The position numbers and the translations under genes were made by a program. Positions 28,721 through 37,128 of a stretch of DNA of 43,738 nt are shown here, piece after piece (the first letter of the stretch is position 1; each line of letters begins with the position of its first letter). This DNA is from an uncultured Roseburia sp. (GTDB taxonomy: Bacteria > Bacillota > Clostridia > Lachnospirales > Lachnospiraceae). The stretch is taken from assembly GCA_947567625.1 (NCBI GenBank), contig CANONN010000029.1, positions 1-43,738 on the forward strand, written 5' to 3'. The notes below the pieces were generated by a model, which was not told the DNA's origin, did no database searches, and worked only from the letters and a program-made list of their open reading frames with translations.

Positions 28721-31552
28721 TCACAGTGAATCCTTTATTAACAAAGCTTTGATCTGTTGAATGGTATCCACTGCCTCCTCTGAACTAAGATTCATAATCT
28801 GCTCCCCCAACCGTTCAACCTGATATCCAAGATCGCCCGCAAATTCATAACTGTCGATCTGTGCAAACACAAAATCGGCCGTCTCATACTCCTCCTGCTC
28901 CAAAGCGCCAAGCAGCATATCAAAATAGGGAACGATCTCCTGTATATCTTCCAACTGCCGCTTCTCTTCCTCCTGGGGCATGATCTCCCTCAAACGCTCT
29001 TTATGCTTTTTCATTTCCTCCATCAAAATCGGATGCAAAAGCAAGATTCGCTCCACATTCCCTTCTTTGGCCGCCATCTCAAGCAGACGCGCCAGCTTCG
29101 AGAGCAACAGCGCTCCCACGGTCGCCGCCGTGCTCTTTAAGGCATGCACCTCTATCCGGTACGCATCGAGCGCTTCCGGCTGTGTGAGACAATCAATCTT
29201 ATCGCCAAGCTTTTGACACACGCCGTCCATCGAACGATAAAAGTCCTCCAATGTACTGCGCAGCAGCGATTCTTCGCGCAGGATGCGCAGCGCATATGCA
29301 AAATCGAATTCTTCCGGCTCCACAAGCGACGGCTGCTTCGGCTCCGCGGATTGCTCCGCGTGTGTTTCACCCTTTTTGACCAGCGCGGGCGGCAGATGTT
29401 TTTGCACCATCTCCTCGAGTTTATCCGGGTCCATCGGCTTGGTGAGAAAATCGCTGAACCCCTCCCGCATATAGTTTTCTTTCGCCCCGGTGATCGCATT
29501 TGCGGTGAGCACCACGATCGGAACGCCCTCGCAGAGCTTTTCCTTCCTAATCGCGTGTAAAGTCTCAATCCCGTCCATCTCGGGCATCATGTGATCCATG
29601 AAAATAAGGTCAAATTGGCTTTCGCGCAACTGCTGTAAACATGCAAAGCCGCTGTCCGCCTGTGAGATCTGCAACTTGGTCTGCTTTAACAGGCTGCAAA
29701 ACACCTTGCGGTTCATGTCATTGTCATCCACCACCAGGACTCTCGCCTCCGGGGCGGTAAAACCGGTCTTATAGCTGAAGTTCTCCACACTCTGCAACGC
29801 TCTGTCCTCAAAGCGGCCGAGAGGTTCATCATTTACGACAATCTGCTTGATATCAAAAGAAAACGTACTGCCCTTTCCGTACTCGCTCTCCACCCGAAGC
29901 CGACTGCCCATCAAACGCAGCAGCTGAACCGTGATATTCATGCCAAGCCCGGTCCCTTCCGTGTAACGGTTGTGCGCATCGTTGATGCGGGTGTAGGCGG
30001 AAAACATTTTGCCGATATCTTCTTTTTTGATGCCGATACCGGTGTCTGTAACCGCATAAGAGAGTACCGCCGCATCTCCTTCTACCCGTCCGCCCAAAGA
30101 CATTCGCACCGTTCCCTTTTGCGTATATTTGATGGCATTATTTAATATATTAATCAAAACCTGGCGTATTCTCACATCATCGCCGAAATATTCGCAGGGC
30201 AGCTCCTCGTCGATCTCAAAGATAAATTCAAGCCCCTTCTCTCTCGCACGCACTGCCATCATATTGTGCAGGTCGTTTAAGAGACTGCCGAGATGGTAAT
30301 TGCCGTTGACGATCGCCATCTTGCCCGATTCTATCTTCGACGCGTCTAAAATCTCATTGATGATACCAAGCAGCGACTGCGCCGATGTCTTAATATCCAT
30401 GGCATATTTTTTGATTCCGCTCTCCGTGCTCTCGCGCAAAATCATTTCATCCATGCCGAGCACCGCATTGATCGGCGTCCTGATCTCATGTGACATCTTG
30501 GCCAGAAATTCAGACTTGGCCCAATTGGCCTTTTCCGCCTCGACCTTTAGCGTCGTCATCTCATCGAGCTGCTGCACATCCTTTGTCAGATCGATCAGCA
30601 ATACGGCATAGCCCTCGATCTTCCCGTCATGTATGATATGCTGCACATCGGTGCGGAATATATAATCGTCGCTGATGATCTCCCCTTCCCTGCGTTCTTT
30701 GAGGATAGTAAACAAAATGCCCTCGATCTCGTCTCCTCGCTTTAGCCTCTTGAGCGCCGGGAAAATCGCGATCGCGGAATCGTTGGCTTCCACATAACGA
30801 TAAGCATTATCAGAGATCACAACCGGCTCTTTTAGGTTCTTGATAATACTGGCATGGGCAATGTGACGGTTATCAAACACCCAGCTTGCAACCGCCCGTT
30901 TACCAATAATAAAGGAACAGACCGCGAGCGCCCCGGGGGTCAAGTCAAAACATCCGAGCACCCCTAAAAACGAAATGATACAGCATACCAAAAGCAGCAA
31001 CACGGCAAACTCTATCCGATAAAAATTGCGCTTATATTCGATTTTGTTGGACTGCTGCGCCATCTTATGGCACAGCCATATACTCAAAACAGATTTTCCG
31101 ACCATCAAACATTCGGCCACATAATACACGGGGCCGTTTTCGTAGACAAGACAGGGGATCTGCCTGATCTCAAACGATATCCGGGTAAAAAAACCGGGAA
31201 TGGTCGGGTTGAGCCACATAAAAATCAATATGATCAGATCGGCCGCAAGCACCGTATCCCAGAGAAGCTCCGGCACTTTCCTGCCGCAAAATTCCAATCC
31301 GAAAAACATAATAAAGGAAAAGATAAAAATCCTTCCAATGTATTCAATCCGCATGGCAGCCAGCGCCTGCCCGTAATCGGTGGACAACAGACGCGCAAAA
31401 TATCCGACATTGGTGATCAGAGCAAGAAAATACACAAACACCAGATAGCGGATCTCCGGTTCCAACTTTTGCTTTTTCAGCGATAACAGGGACATGACAC
31501 ACAACAGAACCATGCATGCCTGGATTACCAGTACAATCTGATATACGGTCAT
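28721..31552 (-). CDS. 7TM-PAS hybrid histidine kinase with REC and Hpt
   Basis: Large membrane sensor kinase, 943 aa. Domains in order: seven-helix N-terminal sensor (residues 1-220), PAS (about 230-330), HisKA with the His in KMSHEIRTPINAVLGM (about 355), HATPase_c (about 455-575; NILNNAIKYT, DTGIGI, GTGLGM), receiver (about 610-730; VLVVDDND, Asp in FMDHMMPEMDG, LTANA, LTKP), and Hpt with His in VHALKSTAATVGA (about 800). A further acidic helical segment ends the protein. ATG 31552 has GGAGGGG nearby. It is followed by a two-receiver regulator and is divergent from a sodium:solute symporter whose substrate it may sense (inference). Confidence 0.93.
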   Translation of the reverse strand: MTVYQIVLVIQACMVLLCVMSLLSLKKQKLEPEIRYLVFVYFLALITNVGYFARLLSTDYGQALAAMRIEYIGRIFIFSFIMFFGLEFCGRKVPELLWDTVLAADLIILIFMWLNPTIPGFFTRISFEIRQIPCLVYENGPVYYVAECLMVGKSVLSIWLCHKMAQQSNKIEYKRNFYRIEFAVLLLLVCCIISFLGVLGCFDLTPGALAVCSFIIGKRAVASWVFDNRHIAHASIIKNLKEPVVISDNAYRYVEANDSAIAIFPALKRLKRGDEIEGILFTILKERREGEIISDDYIFRTDVQHIIHDGKIEGYAVLLIDLTKDVQQLDEMTTLKVEAEKANWAKSEFLAKMSHEIRTPINAVLGMDEMILRESTESGIKKYAMDIKTSAQSLLGIINEILDASKIESGKMAIVNGNYHLGSLLNDLHNMMAVRAREKGLEFIFEIDEELPCEYFGDDVRIRQVLINILNNAIKYTQKGTVRMSLGGRVEGDAAVLSYAVTDTGIGIKKEDIGKMFSAYTRINDAHNRYTEGTGLGMNITVQLLRLMGSRLRVESEYGKGSTFSFDIKQIVVNDEPLGRFEDRALQSVENFSYKTGFTAPEARVLVVDDNDMNRKVFCSLLKQTKLQISQADSGFACLQQLRESQFDLIFMDHMMPEMDGIETLHAIRKEKLCEGVPIVVLTANAITGAKENYMREGFSDFLTKPMDPDKLEEMVQKHLPPALVKKGETHAEQSAEPKQPSLVEPEEFDFAYALRILREESLLRSTLEDFYRSMDGVCQKLGDKIDCLTQPEALDAYRIEVHALKSTAATVGALLLSKLARLLEMAAKEGNVERILLLHPILMEEMKKHKERLREIMPQEEEKRQLEDIQEIVPYFDMLLGALEQEEYETADFVFAQIDSYEFAGDLGYQVERLGEQIMNLSSEEAVDTIQQIKALLIKDSL

Positions 31553-31575
31553 AACAATCCCCTCCATGTGCCTTT

Positions 31576-31604
31576 ATTATATCAAAAGTACTAAGTGTTT
31601 ACAA
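31576..31604 (-). promoter_or_regulatory. Promoter of the kinase-regulator operon
   Basis: Minus strand TTGTAA (31599-31604), 17-bp spacer, TATAAT (31576-31581), close to the kinase start. Confidence 0.7.
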
Positions 31605-31623
31605 GATTTTTTGGAAATTACGG

Positions 31624-31671
31624 TTGCACCTTTTCCGGCTTCATGATATAATACTTTAGCACTTAAAAGTG
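31624..31671 (+). promoter_or_regulatory. Promoter of the symporter gene with downstream dyad
   Basis: TTGCAC (31624-31629), 17-bp spacer, TATAAT (31647-31652). Near the predicted start lies the dyad CACTT-AA-AAGTG (31660-31671), a possible operator. Confidence 0.7.
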
Positions 31672-31703
31672 TTACAGTTTAACTTAGAAAAGGGGAAATA
31701 CAT

Positions 31704-33209
31704 ATGAAATTAGTACTGCTCTTAATCTATTTTGCCGTTTTAATCGGTATCGGCATCTACTGCCGGAAACACGCGACAGATGTCAATGGCTTCGTGCTCG
31801 GCGGGCGCTCCGTCGGCCCGTGGCTCACAGCGTTTGCCTACGGCACATCCTATTTTTCTGCGGTGGTATTTGTGGGCTACGCCGGACAGTTTGGCTGGAA
31901 ATACGGAGTAGCGGCCACATGGGCCGGTATCGGCAACGCTATCATCGGCTCTCTTTTGGCGTGGGTGATTTTAGGGAGAAGGACGCGCGTCATGAGCCAG
32001 CATCTAAATTCGGCCACCATGCCGCAGTTTTTCGGTGAACGTTTTCACAGCAAAGGCTTAAAAATCGGCGCCTCCGTCATTATATTTATCTTTTTGATTC
32101 CGTACACCGCTTCTCTCTACAACGGTCTCTCGCGCCTTTTTGGCATGGCCTTTACCATCGATTACTCCGTCTGTATCGTGCTGATGGCCGTACTCACCGC
32201 GATCTATGTGATCGCCGGCGGTTATATGGCTACCGCGATCAACGACTTTATACAGGGCATCATCATGCTCGGCGGTATCGCGACGATCATCGTCGCCGTG
32301 TTAAAGAGCAAAGGCGGCCTTATGGCAGCCATGGACGGTCTGGCACGCGTCACGGACGAAACCGTGGCCACGACCCCCGGCGTTTTTGCCTCTTTCCTTG
32401 GCCCCGACCCTCTGAACCTGATGTTTGTCGTCATTCTCACCTCCCTTGGCACATGGGGTCTGCCGCAGATGGTGCAGAAATTTTATGCCATCAAAAATGA
32501 GGAGGCCATCCGCAAGGGAACGATTATCTCCACCATATTTGCGCTGGTGGTCGCCGGCGGCTGCTATTTCCTTGGCGGATTCGGACGTCTGTTCTCCGAC
32601 CAGATCGATATCGCCGCTAACGGCTACGATTCGGTAATCCCGACCATGCTCTCCAATCTCAGCCCTGCTCTGATTGCGCTGGTGGTCATTTTGGTGCTTT
32701 CCGCCTCCATGTCGACGCTGTCCTCGCTGGTCATTGCTTCAAGCTCCACGCTGACGATCGACTTCCTGAAAGACAACTTTATAAAGAATATGAGCGAAAA
32801 GAAACAGGTGCTTTTTATCCGCGTACTGATCGTCGTTTTTATCGCGATCTCCGCGATACTGGCATTGATTCAATACAAGAGCTCCGTCACCTTTATCGCA
32901 CAGCTCATGGGCGTCTCCTGGGGCGCGCTCGCCGGCTCGTTCCTCGCGCCGTTTCTGTACGCGCTCTACTCGAAAAAAGTCAGCACGGCCTCCTGCTGGG
33001 TATGCTTTTTATTCAGCTCCGTGTTGATGCTGTTAAATATCTTCTGCCGCGACAGTTTTCCCGCCATCATGCAGTCGCCGATCAACTGCGGCGCCATCGC
33101 CATGCTGGCCGGGCTCGTAATCGTGCCGGTCGTAAGCCTGTTTACGCCGAAGCCGGAGAAGAGCTTTTTGGACAAAATATTCGCCTGCTATGAAAAAGCA
33201 GAAAAATAA
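31704..33209 (+). CDS. Sodium:solute symporter (SSS family)
   Basis: A 501-aa inner-membrane transporter with about 13 hydrophobic helices. SSS features include GGRSVGPWLTAFAYGTSYFSA near residues 35-55, with sodium-binding type residues, then the GGYMATAINDFIQG segment, and the long alternating helices to the end. It resembles PutP/PanF-like carriers, but the substrate is not predictable. ATG 31704 follows AAAAGGGG. It is divergent from a hybrid sensor kinase operon and ends at a strong terminator, so it is a single gene. Confidence 0.9.
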   Translation: MKLVLLLIYFAVLIGIGIYCRKHATDVNGFVLGGRSVGPWLTAFAYGTSYFSAVVFVGYAGQFGWKYGVAATWAGIGNAIIGSLLAWVILGRRTRVMSQHLNSATMPQFFGERFHSKGLKIGASVIIFIFLIPYTASLYNGLSRLFGMAFTIDYSVCIVLMAVLTAIYVIAGGYMATAINDFIQGIIMLGGIATIIVAVLKSKGGLMAAMDGLARVTDETVATTPGVFASFLGPDPLNLMFVVILTSLGTWGLPQMVQKFYAIKNEEAIRKGTIISTIFALVVAGGCYFLGGFGRLFSDQIDIAANGYDSVIPTMLSNLSPALIALVVILVLSASMSTLSSLVIASSSTLTIDFLKDNFIKNMSEKKQVLFIRVLIVVFIAISAILALIQYKSSVTFIAQLMGVSWGALAGSFLAPFLYALYSKKVSTASCWVCFLFSSVLMLLNIFCRDSFPAIMQSPINCGAIAMLAGLVIVPVVSLFTPKPEKSFLDKIFACYEKAEK

Positions 33210-33231
33210 AGGCTATAGTACAAATCTCTAA

Positions 33232-33290
33232 AAATACCCCGTTTTCCAGAATGCATCCGCTTTGACGCCTCTCTGAAAAACGGGGTATTT
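33232..33290. terminator. Bidirectional terminator
   Basis: Arms AAATACCCCGTTTT (33232-33245) and AAAACGGGGTATTT (33277-33290) between the convergent symporter and M56 peptidase genes. Confidence 0.92.
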
Positions 33291-33301
33291 GACTTATCAG
33301 C

Positions 33302-34855
33302 CTACGCGCCGCTGTCTGCGGCGTTCTCCAAGGCAAAACGCAGCGAAGACCCGAATCCCGCAAAGATCTTTTGCACTTCATCGGCAGACAGCTCCACCGT
33401 CACGGCCCAAATACCGCCTTCCCCCTGCCCGATTGCAAGGATGGGCGTTTCGACCAGAAGCTCTGGTGCATTACCCGCCGAACTCTGCGGCAAATCTGTT
33501 TCCTCTTCGGTACTTTCCTGATAAACGGACAGCATATCCCCGGTTTGTGCCGTCTCAATCTCCGGCACCACGCCCCCGGGAAAGGTAAAGCGGTAATCCG
33601 TTCCTTCCGCGCGCTCTAACGCACACCCCTGCCACATCACGACAATACTCTCCGCCGCCGTCTGGAAAGACGCTGGCCAGGTTTCCTGTATAAAAACCTC
33701 GTCTCCTTTCGGGAATGTAATGCACACCATATCTCCTGGTAACAGCTCCTGCTCGTCACGCTCAAAGTAAGTATACACCTTATCCGCAGCCGGTATTTCC
33801 ACCTCCCCCACTCCCGGAACCGCCAATAGGCGGCGGGCACTTCCCTCGAACTGCATATCTGAAACCACACCATAATAGACTGCCTGCCCCGCTTCCGCCT
33901 CTTCTGCCGTCCGTTTTGGATTTGCCAGAAGCATCACTCCCACGGCAGTGCAGATAGCGGCCACAAGCAAAGCGGCAAATACGGCCGGTTTCTTATAGCG
34001 GAGTACATTCTTAATCCGTCCCCCGGTCTCACCCTCGCCAAAGGCCAGCGGCACTTTGTTGAGCCGACGCTTTCCCGTCGCCATGCGCAGCAGTGACGCA
34101 GAGTACTCCTTTTTTACGTCCGCGCCCATTTTGCCAAGCACCGCCTCGTCGCAGGACATCTCCATATCTTTTTCGCTCAGGAAAAATGCCGCCCAGGCCA
34201 ACGGATTAAACCAGTGCAGGCTAAGCGCCGCAAATGCTGCTATTTTGAAAATATGATCTCCCCGTTTCAAGTGAATCTGTTCATGCAGCAAAACATATCT
34301 TTCTTCATTCTCTTCCAAATGCGCAGGCATATAAATTTTGGGCCTTATCACCCCAACGACAAACGGTGTTTCCATCTGCTCCATGCGATAGATATTATCC
34401 CGTTCCCGTCTGGCAGTCTTCAATCTCTTGTTCAGGCGTACAAACGATACGGCGCTGTATGCTGCCATTAAGCAGATGCCGGCCAGCCAGATGACACTTC
34501 CGGCTCCAACAAGCGCTTCCAGATTGTTTCCTTGCGGCGCCGCTACATTCGTCTCCCCCTGAGGCTGCAAAGTATCCGCCCCCTCAGACGGCTCCTCTGC
34601 CGTCTGACGTATCAAATCCTCGGAAATATATACGATCCTGCCGTTGGAAGTCTCTGAAGGTTCCAATACCTGCAACGGCGAAAATACGGCTGAAAAAGAC
34701 ACCGGACAGAGCAATCGCAGCAAAACCACCGCCCACAGACAATAAGAAAAAATCTTTGGCGCCCTGCGCAAGAACATCCGCATAGCCAGCACCGCCAGTA
34801 TCACAAAACTGCCGGTCAGACTCATATTCAAAACTCTGATAAATAATAGCTCCAT
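33302..34855 (-). CDS. BlaR1-like M56 metallopeptidase sensor
   Basis: Membrane metallopeptidase of family M56, 517 aa. Hydrophobic segments lie near residues 10-28, 38-58, 118-140 and 290-313; a BlaR1-type zinc motif HEQIH sits at 191-195 in the cytoplasmic loop, with the third ligand in EMSCDEAVL. In BlaR1/MecR1 this domain cleaves the BlaI repressor after sensing. The extracellular C-terminal part (about 314-517) is not a penicillin-binding domain: no SxxK, SxN or KTG set is seen, so the signal is something other than a covalently bound beta-lactam. ATG 34855 follows a GAGG box. It follows the BlaI gene on one transcript. Confidence 0.9.
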   Translation of the reverse strand: MELLFIRVLNMSLTGSFVILAVLAMRMFLRRAPKIFSYCLWAVVLLRLLCPVSFSAVFSPLQVLEPSETSNGRIVYISEDLIRQTAEEPSEGADTLQPQGETNVAAPQGNNLEALVGAGSVIWLAGICLMAAYSAVSFVRLNKRLKTARRERDNIYRMEQMETPFVVGVIRPKIYMPAHLEENEERYVLLHEQIHLKRGDHIFKIAAFAALSLHWFNPLAWAAFFLSEKDMEMSCDEAVLGKMGADVKKEYSASLLRMATGKRRLNKVPLAFGEGETGGRIKNVLRYKKPAVFAALLVAAICTAVGVMLLANPKRTAEEAEAGQAVYYGVVSDMQFEGSARRLLAVPGVGEVEIPAADKVYTYFERDEQELLPGDMVCITFPKGDEVFIQETWPASFQTAAESIVVMWQGCALERAEGTDYRFTFPGGVVPEIETAQTGDMLSVYQESTEEETDLPQSSAGNAPELLVETPILAIGQGEGGIWAVTVELSADEVQKIFAGFGSSLRFALENAADSGA

Positions 34856-34866
34856 TATTCCTCACC

Positions 34867-34952
34867 CCTCGCGTTCCTCAGTCCTTATGCGACAAATTAA
34901 ATATGTATTCAGCACACACTGGATTTTCCCACTCCTCGCGTTCCTCAGTCCT
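34867..34952. repeat. 19-bp direct duplication at the blaI/M56 junction
   Basis: CCTCGCGTTCCTCAGTCCT occurs at 34867-34885 and 34934-34952, 67 bp apart. The second copy covers the last codons of the BlaI gene; the first lies in the intergenic gap just before the M56 start. Confidence 0.85.
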
Positions 34953-35304
34953 CATGTGCGTCAATGAGTTTTTTCAATTCCAAAATTTCCCTGTCGCTCA
35001 ATGTTTTCCTTCTGGAAAAAGCCGCCAGAAACCGCGGAAGCGAACCGTCAAATGCTTCGTTAATAAATTGTTCCCCCTGTGCCGCCAAAAAATCTTCTCT
35101 TGTCATAAGTATTTTGACAATGCCTCCTTCGTTGACAAAGATCTGTCGGTCACACAGCCTTTTTAACATCGTATAAGACGTAGTCCTTTTCCACGCAAAT
35201 ACATTTTCGCACAGCTTGGCCAATTCCCCGGAGGCAATCGGTGCATGTTCCCATATAAGCTCTGCAAATCTCTGTTCCATCTCGCCCAATTTAAATCGTT
35301 CCAT
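34945..35304 (-). CDS. BlaI/MecI-family repressor
   Basis: A 119-aa winged-helix repressor, the usual partner of M56 sensors. The HTH region is LGEMEQRFAELIWEHAPIA then KRTTSYTMLKRLCDRQIF, and the C-terminal helices (EQFINEAFDGSLPRFLAAF) form the dimer interface. ATG 35304 follows GGGAGG; the longer frame from 35421 reads through the operator and is not credible. Two 19-bp dyads at its own promoter fit autoregulation. Cleavage by the M56 protein downstream would relieve repression (inference from the family). Confidence 0.9.
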   Translation of the reverse strand: MERFKLGEMEQRFAELIWEHAPIASGELAKLCENVFAWKRTTSYTMLKRLCDRQIFVNEGGIVKILMTREDFLAAQGEQFINEAFDGSLPRFLAAFSRRKTLSDREILELKKLIDAHED

Positions 35305-35350
35305 AGATACCTCCCTGCGCACTCGGCGTCCTCGCGTCCCGACAGCCAGA

Positions 35351-35394
35351 AGTCTAACGGCATTAGACTTCGTATAGTCTAACATGATTAGACT
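35351..35394. promoter_or_regulatory. Double operator for the BlaI-like repressor
   Basis: Two 19-bp dyads with identical half sites: AGTCTAA-cggca-TTAGACT (35351-35369) and AGTCTAA-catga-TTAGACT (35376-35394), 25 bp apart. They cover the -10 element and the start of the blaI transcript. The half site differs from the TACA/TGTA core of staphylococcal and bacillar BlaI sites. Confidence 0.8.
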
Positions 35395-35405
35395 GGCGCT
35401 GTCAA
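35376..35405 (-). promoter_or_regulatory. Promoter of the blaI-M56 operon
   Basis: Minus strand TTGACA (35400-35405), 18-bp spacer, TAGACT (35376-35381), the latter inside an operator dyad. Confidence 0.7.
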
Positions 35406-35417
35406 CCCAAAAATATC

Positions 35418-36041
35418 TCACTCCTCCGTTACGATCTGATATTCCATCTCCCGCGTCTCACAGAGCTCGCCGTTTTCACTCTGCAAGAGTTGCCGTTTCC
35501 TCAAAAAATCCTCTCCGCCCTCCTGGCCCATGACCGCACGCCAGGAAAACGTTTGATATTTTTCGTACATTTCTATGTAAGTTCCTATCTTAGCCGGGAG
35601 CCACACCCAACCGGACAGTTCGTCATAGCAGGCATGCAGCGCAGTGTCCGAAAAACACAATTCCACATAAGCGCCTCCCACTTCTGTCATGCCCCGGCTC
35701 ACAGCAAAGTCGTGCAGTACCTTAGTAACCTCGGCAAAATCCGCTCTCTTTTTTTCGTTTGGCAGGCAAAGCCACCGATATGTGTTTTCCGCCGTCTCAC
35801 TTTTCAACTGCACGGCGAGTTTAGACGCGCCGCCCGCGCTCTCTCGCCATAATTTTATGATATGCCATCTCGTTTTAGAGGGCATCACAAATACATCCTC
35901 TTCCTGACGCTCCAAACAAAAGCGTTTAAATCGCTCCGTCAGGGAGCTTTGACTCTCAATTATTATGAACAGAGCACAACATATAACCGTTACTGCCAAC
36001 AACCTTCTCCCCCGTCTCTTATGTCTGATTTTCTCTTTCAT
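35418..36041 (-). CDS. Unknown membrane-anchored protein
   Basis: I do not recognise this 207-aa protein. It has a basic N terminus (KEKIRHKRRGRR), one hydrophobic segment (about residues 13-29) and a mixed, probably extracellular domain of 175 residues with several cysteines and tryptophans, such as WRESAGG and LSGWVWLPAKIG. No enzyme motif is evident. The ribosome site before ATG 36041 is weak (AGGA very close to the start). It lies directly downstream of an inverted-repeat-flanked segment beside a serine recombinase, and upstream of the BlaI/M56 genes, so it is the first candidate for control by that element. Confidence 0.65.
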   Translation of the reverse strand: MKEKIRHKRRGRRLLAVTVICCALFIIIESQSSLTERFKRFCLERQEEDVFVMPSKTRWHIIKLWRESAGGASKLAVQLKSETAENTYRWLCLPNEKKRADFAEVTKVLHDFAVSRGMTEVGGAYVELCFSDTALHACYDELSGWVWLPAKIGTYIEMYEKYQTFSWRAVMGQEGGEDFLRKRQLLQSENGELCETREMEYQIVTEE

Positions 36042-36067
36042 GTCCTGCCTCGTATGGTCTCTTTAAC

Positions 36068-36213
36068 AAAAAAGTGTACTTTTTTAGCTTAAAATATCAC
36101 TGTACAAATTTACCAAAATTTCATGAAAATTGTATGAAATCTATTTTTATTTATTTGCATTTGTTATATAATATGTATGTTTTTTATAACAATTAAAAAA
36201 GTACACTTTTTTA
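36068..36213. repeat. Putative invertible segment with crossover-like sites
   Basis: AAAAAAGT-GT-ACTTTTTT at 36068-36085 and AAAAAAGT-AC-ACTTTTTT at 36196-36213 are exact reverse complements (19 bp when the next base is included). Each has palindromic 8-bp arms around an asymmetric dinucleotide, the layout of serine-invertase crossover sites, with centres 128 bp apart. The enclosed DNA is very AT-rich and contains a promoter-like sequence pointing to the gene at 35418-36041. The adjacent recombinase gene ends 14 bp away. Inversion is inferred, not shown. Confidence 0.65.
36165..36193 (-). promoter_or_regulatory. Candidate promoter inside the invertible segment
   Basis: Minus strand TTGTTA (36188-36193), 17-bp spacer, TATATA (36165-36170), facing the unknown gene at 35418. 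The opposite strand has TTTTTA-17-TATAAT (36144-36149, 36167-36172), so a promoter-like element might face that gene in either orientation. AT-richness makes false matches likely. Confidence 0.4.
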
Positions 36214-36227
36214 TCAGACAATATAAT

Positions 36228-36833
36228 CTATTGCCCGGCGTACCGGCTGGCCTTATATTTGAAGGTCGACAACGGCATCTGGCACGCATTGGCGGCTTCG
36301 CAGGTACTGATCTCTTTCGTCTGCCACAATTGATATATCTCTTCAAAGTTGTCGGGCAGCGGCACGGGCTTGCGGCCAAATTGAACGCCTCTCGCTCTTG
36401 CGGCCGCAATTCCCTCCGCCTGCCGCTGCCTGATATTTACCCTCTCATTCTCCGCCACATAACTTAAAAGAGACAGCACAATATCGCTGATAAATGTCCC
36501 CATCAGATTCTTTTCGCGCCTCGTATCGAGAATCGGCATATCAAGCACCACGATATCGGCTTTTTTCTCCTTGGTGATGACACGCCATTGTTCATTCAAA
36601 TCCCCGTAATTTCGCCCCAGTCTGTCAATTGATTTCACATAGAGGATGGAATCCTGGTCGAGCTTTTTCAGCAATTTTTTATATTGGCTGCGCTCGAAAT
36701 CTTTTCCCGACTGCTTATCCATAAATATATTTTTGCCCGGCACCCCCACTTCCGTCAATGCAATCATCTGGCGTTCCTCGTTTTGATCTCTTGAAGATAC
36801 CCTAATATAGCCATAAATCTTTGTTTCCCTCAT
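36228..36833 (-). CDS. Small serine recombinase (resolvase/invertase family)
   Basis: Site-specific recombinase, 201 aa. The catalytic domain (about residues 1-130) has the nucleophile Ser13 in YIRVSSRDQN and the arginines of KSIDRLGRNYGDL (71 and 74), then the long dimer helix around NERVNIRQRQAEGIAAARARGV. A C-terminal helix-turn-helix (about 155-200, EISTCEAANACQMPLSTFKYK) binds DNA. Size and order match Hin/Gin invertases and Tn3-type resolvases. ATG 36833 is chosen; a GTG at 36839 is also possible. It ends 14 bp from an inverted pair of crossover-like sites, which suggests a local DNA inversion role rather than transposon resolution. Confidence 0.9.
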   Translation of the reverse strand: MRETKIYGYIRVSSRDQNEERQMIALTEVGVPGKNIFMDKQSGKDFERSQYKKLLKKLDQDSILYVKSIDRLGRNYGDLNEQWRVITKEKKADIVVLDMPILDTRREKNLMGTFISDIVLSLLSYVAENERVNIRQRQAEGIAAARARGVQFGRKPVPLPDNFEEIYQLWQTKEISTCEAANACQMPLSTFKYKASRYAGQ

Positions 36834-37128
36834 AATCACTCACCATGCCTCTCTTTCTTGCTCCATGCTTACTCCGTGTTTTATCTATTTTTCGCAGCAA
36901 CAAGATCTTTTCGTCATACAAAAAAGACCCATTGTAAACGGCGCATCATAGAATTTGATCTCTCTGCACCATAGACAATGGGTAGTATTTGTATTTTATA
37001 TGAAATTATCGGCTATTTGTGATTTTCAGGGCAGCCTTCTCTTCCTTCCGCCTAACGCTCGATGCATATAGGCCGTTTAAAACGTATTGAACTATGATTT
37101 GTAGAAGGCAGAAATGATTTTTCTGACA
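36834..37128. other. Intergenic region upstream of the recombinase
   Basis: No gene seen. It holds a terminator for the gene at 37129-37731 and presumably the recombinase promoter, which I could not place with confidence. Confidence 0.4.
36920..36983 (-). terminator. Terminator after the unknown gene 37129-37731
   Basis: Arms ACCCATTGT (36927-36935) and ACAATGGGT (36975-36983) with a 39-nt loop; on the minus strand the stem is followed by TCTTTTTTG. Confidence 0.7.
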
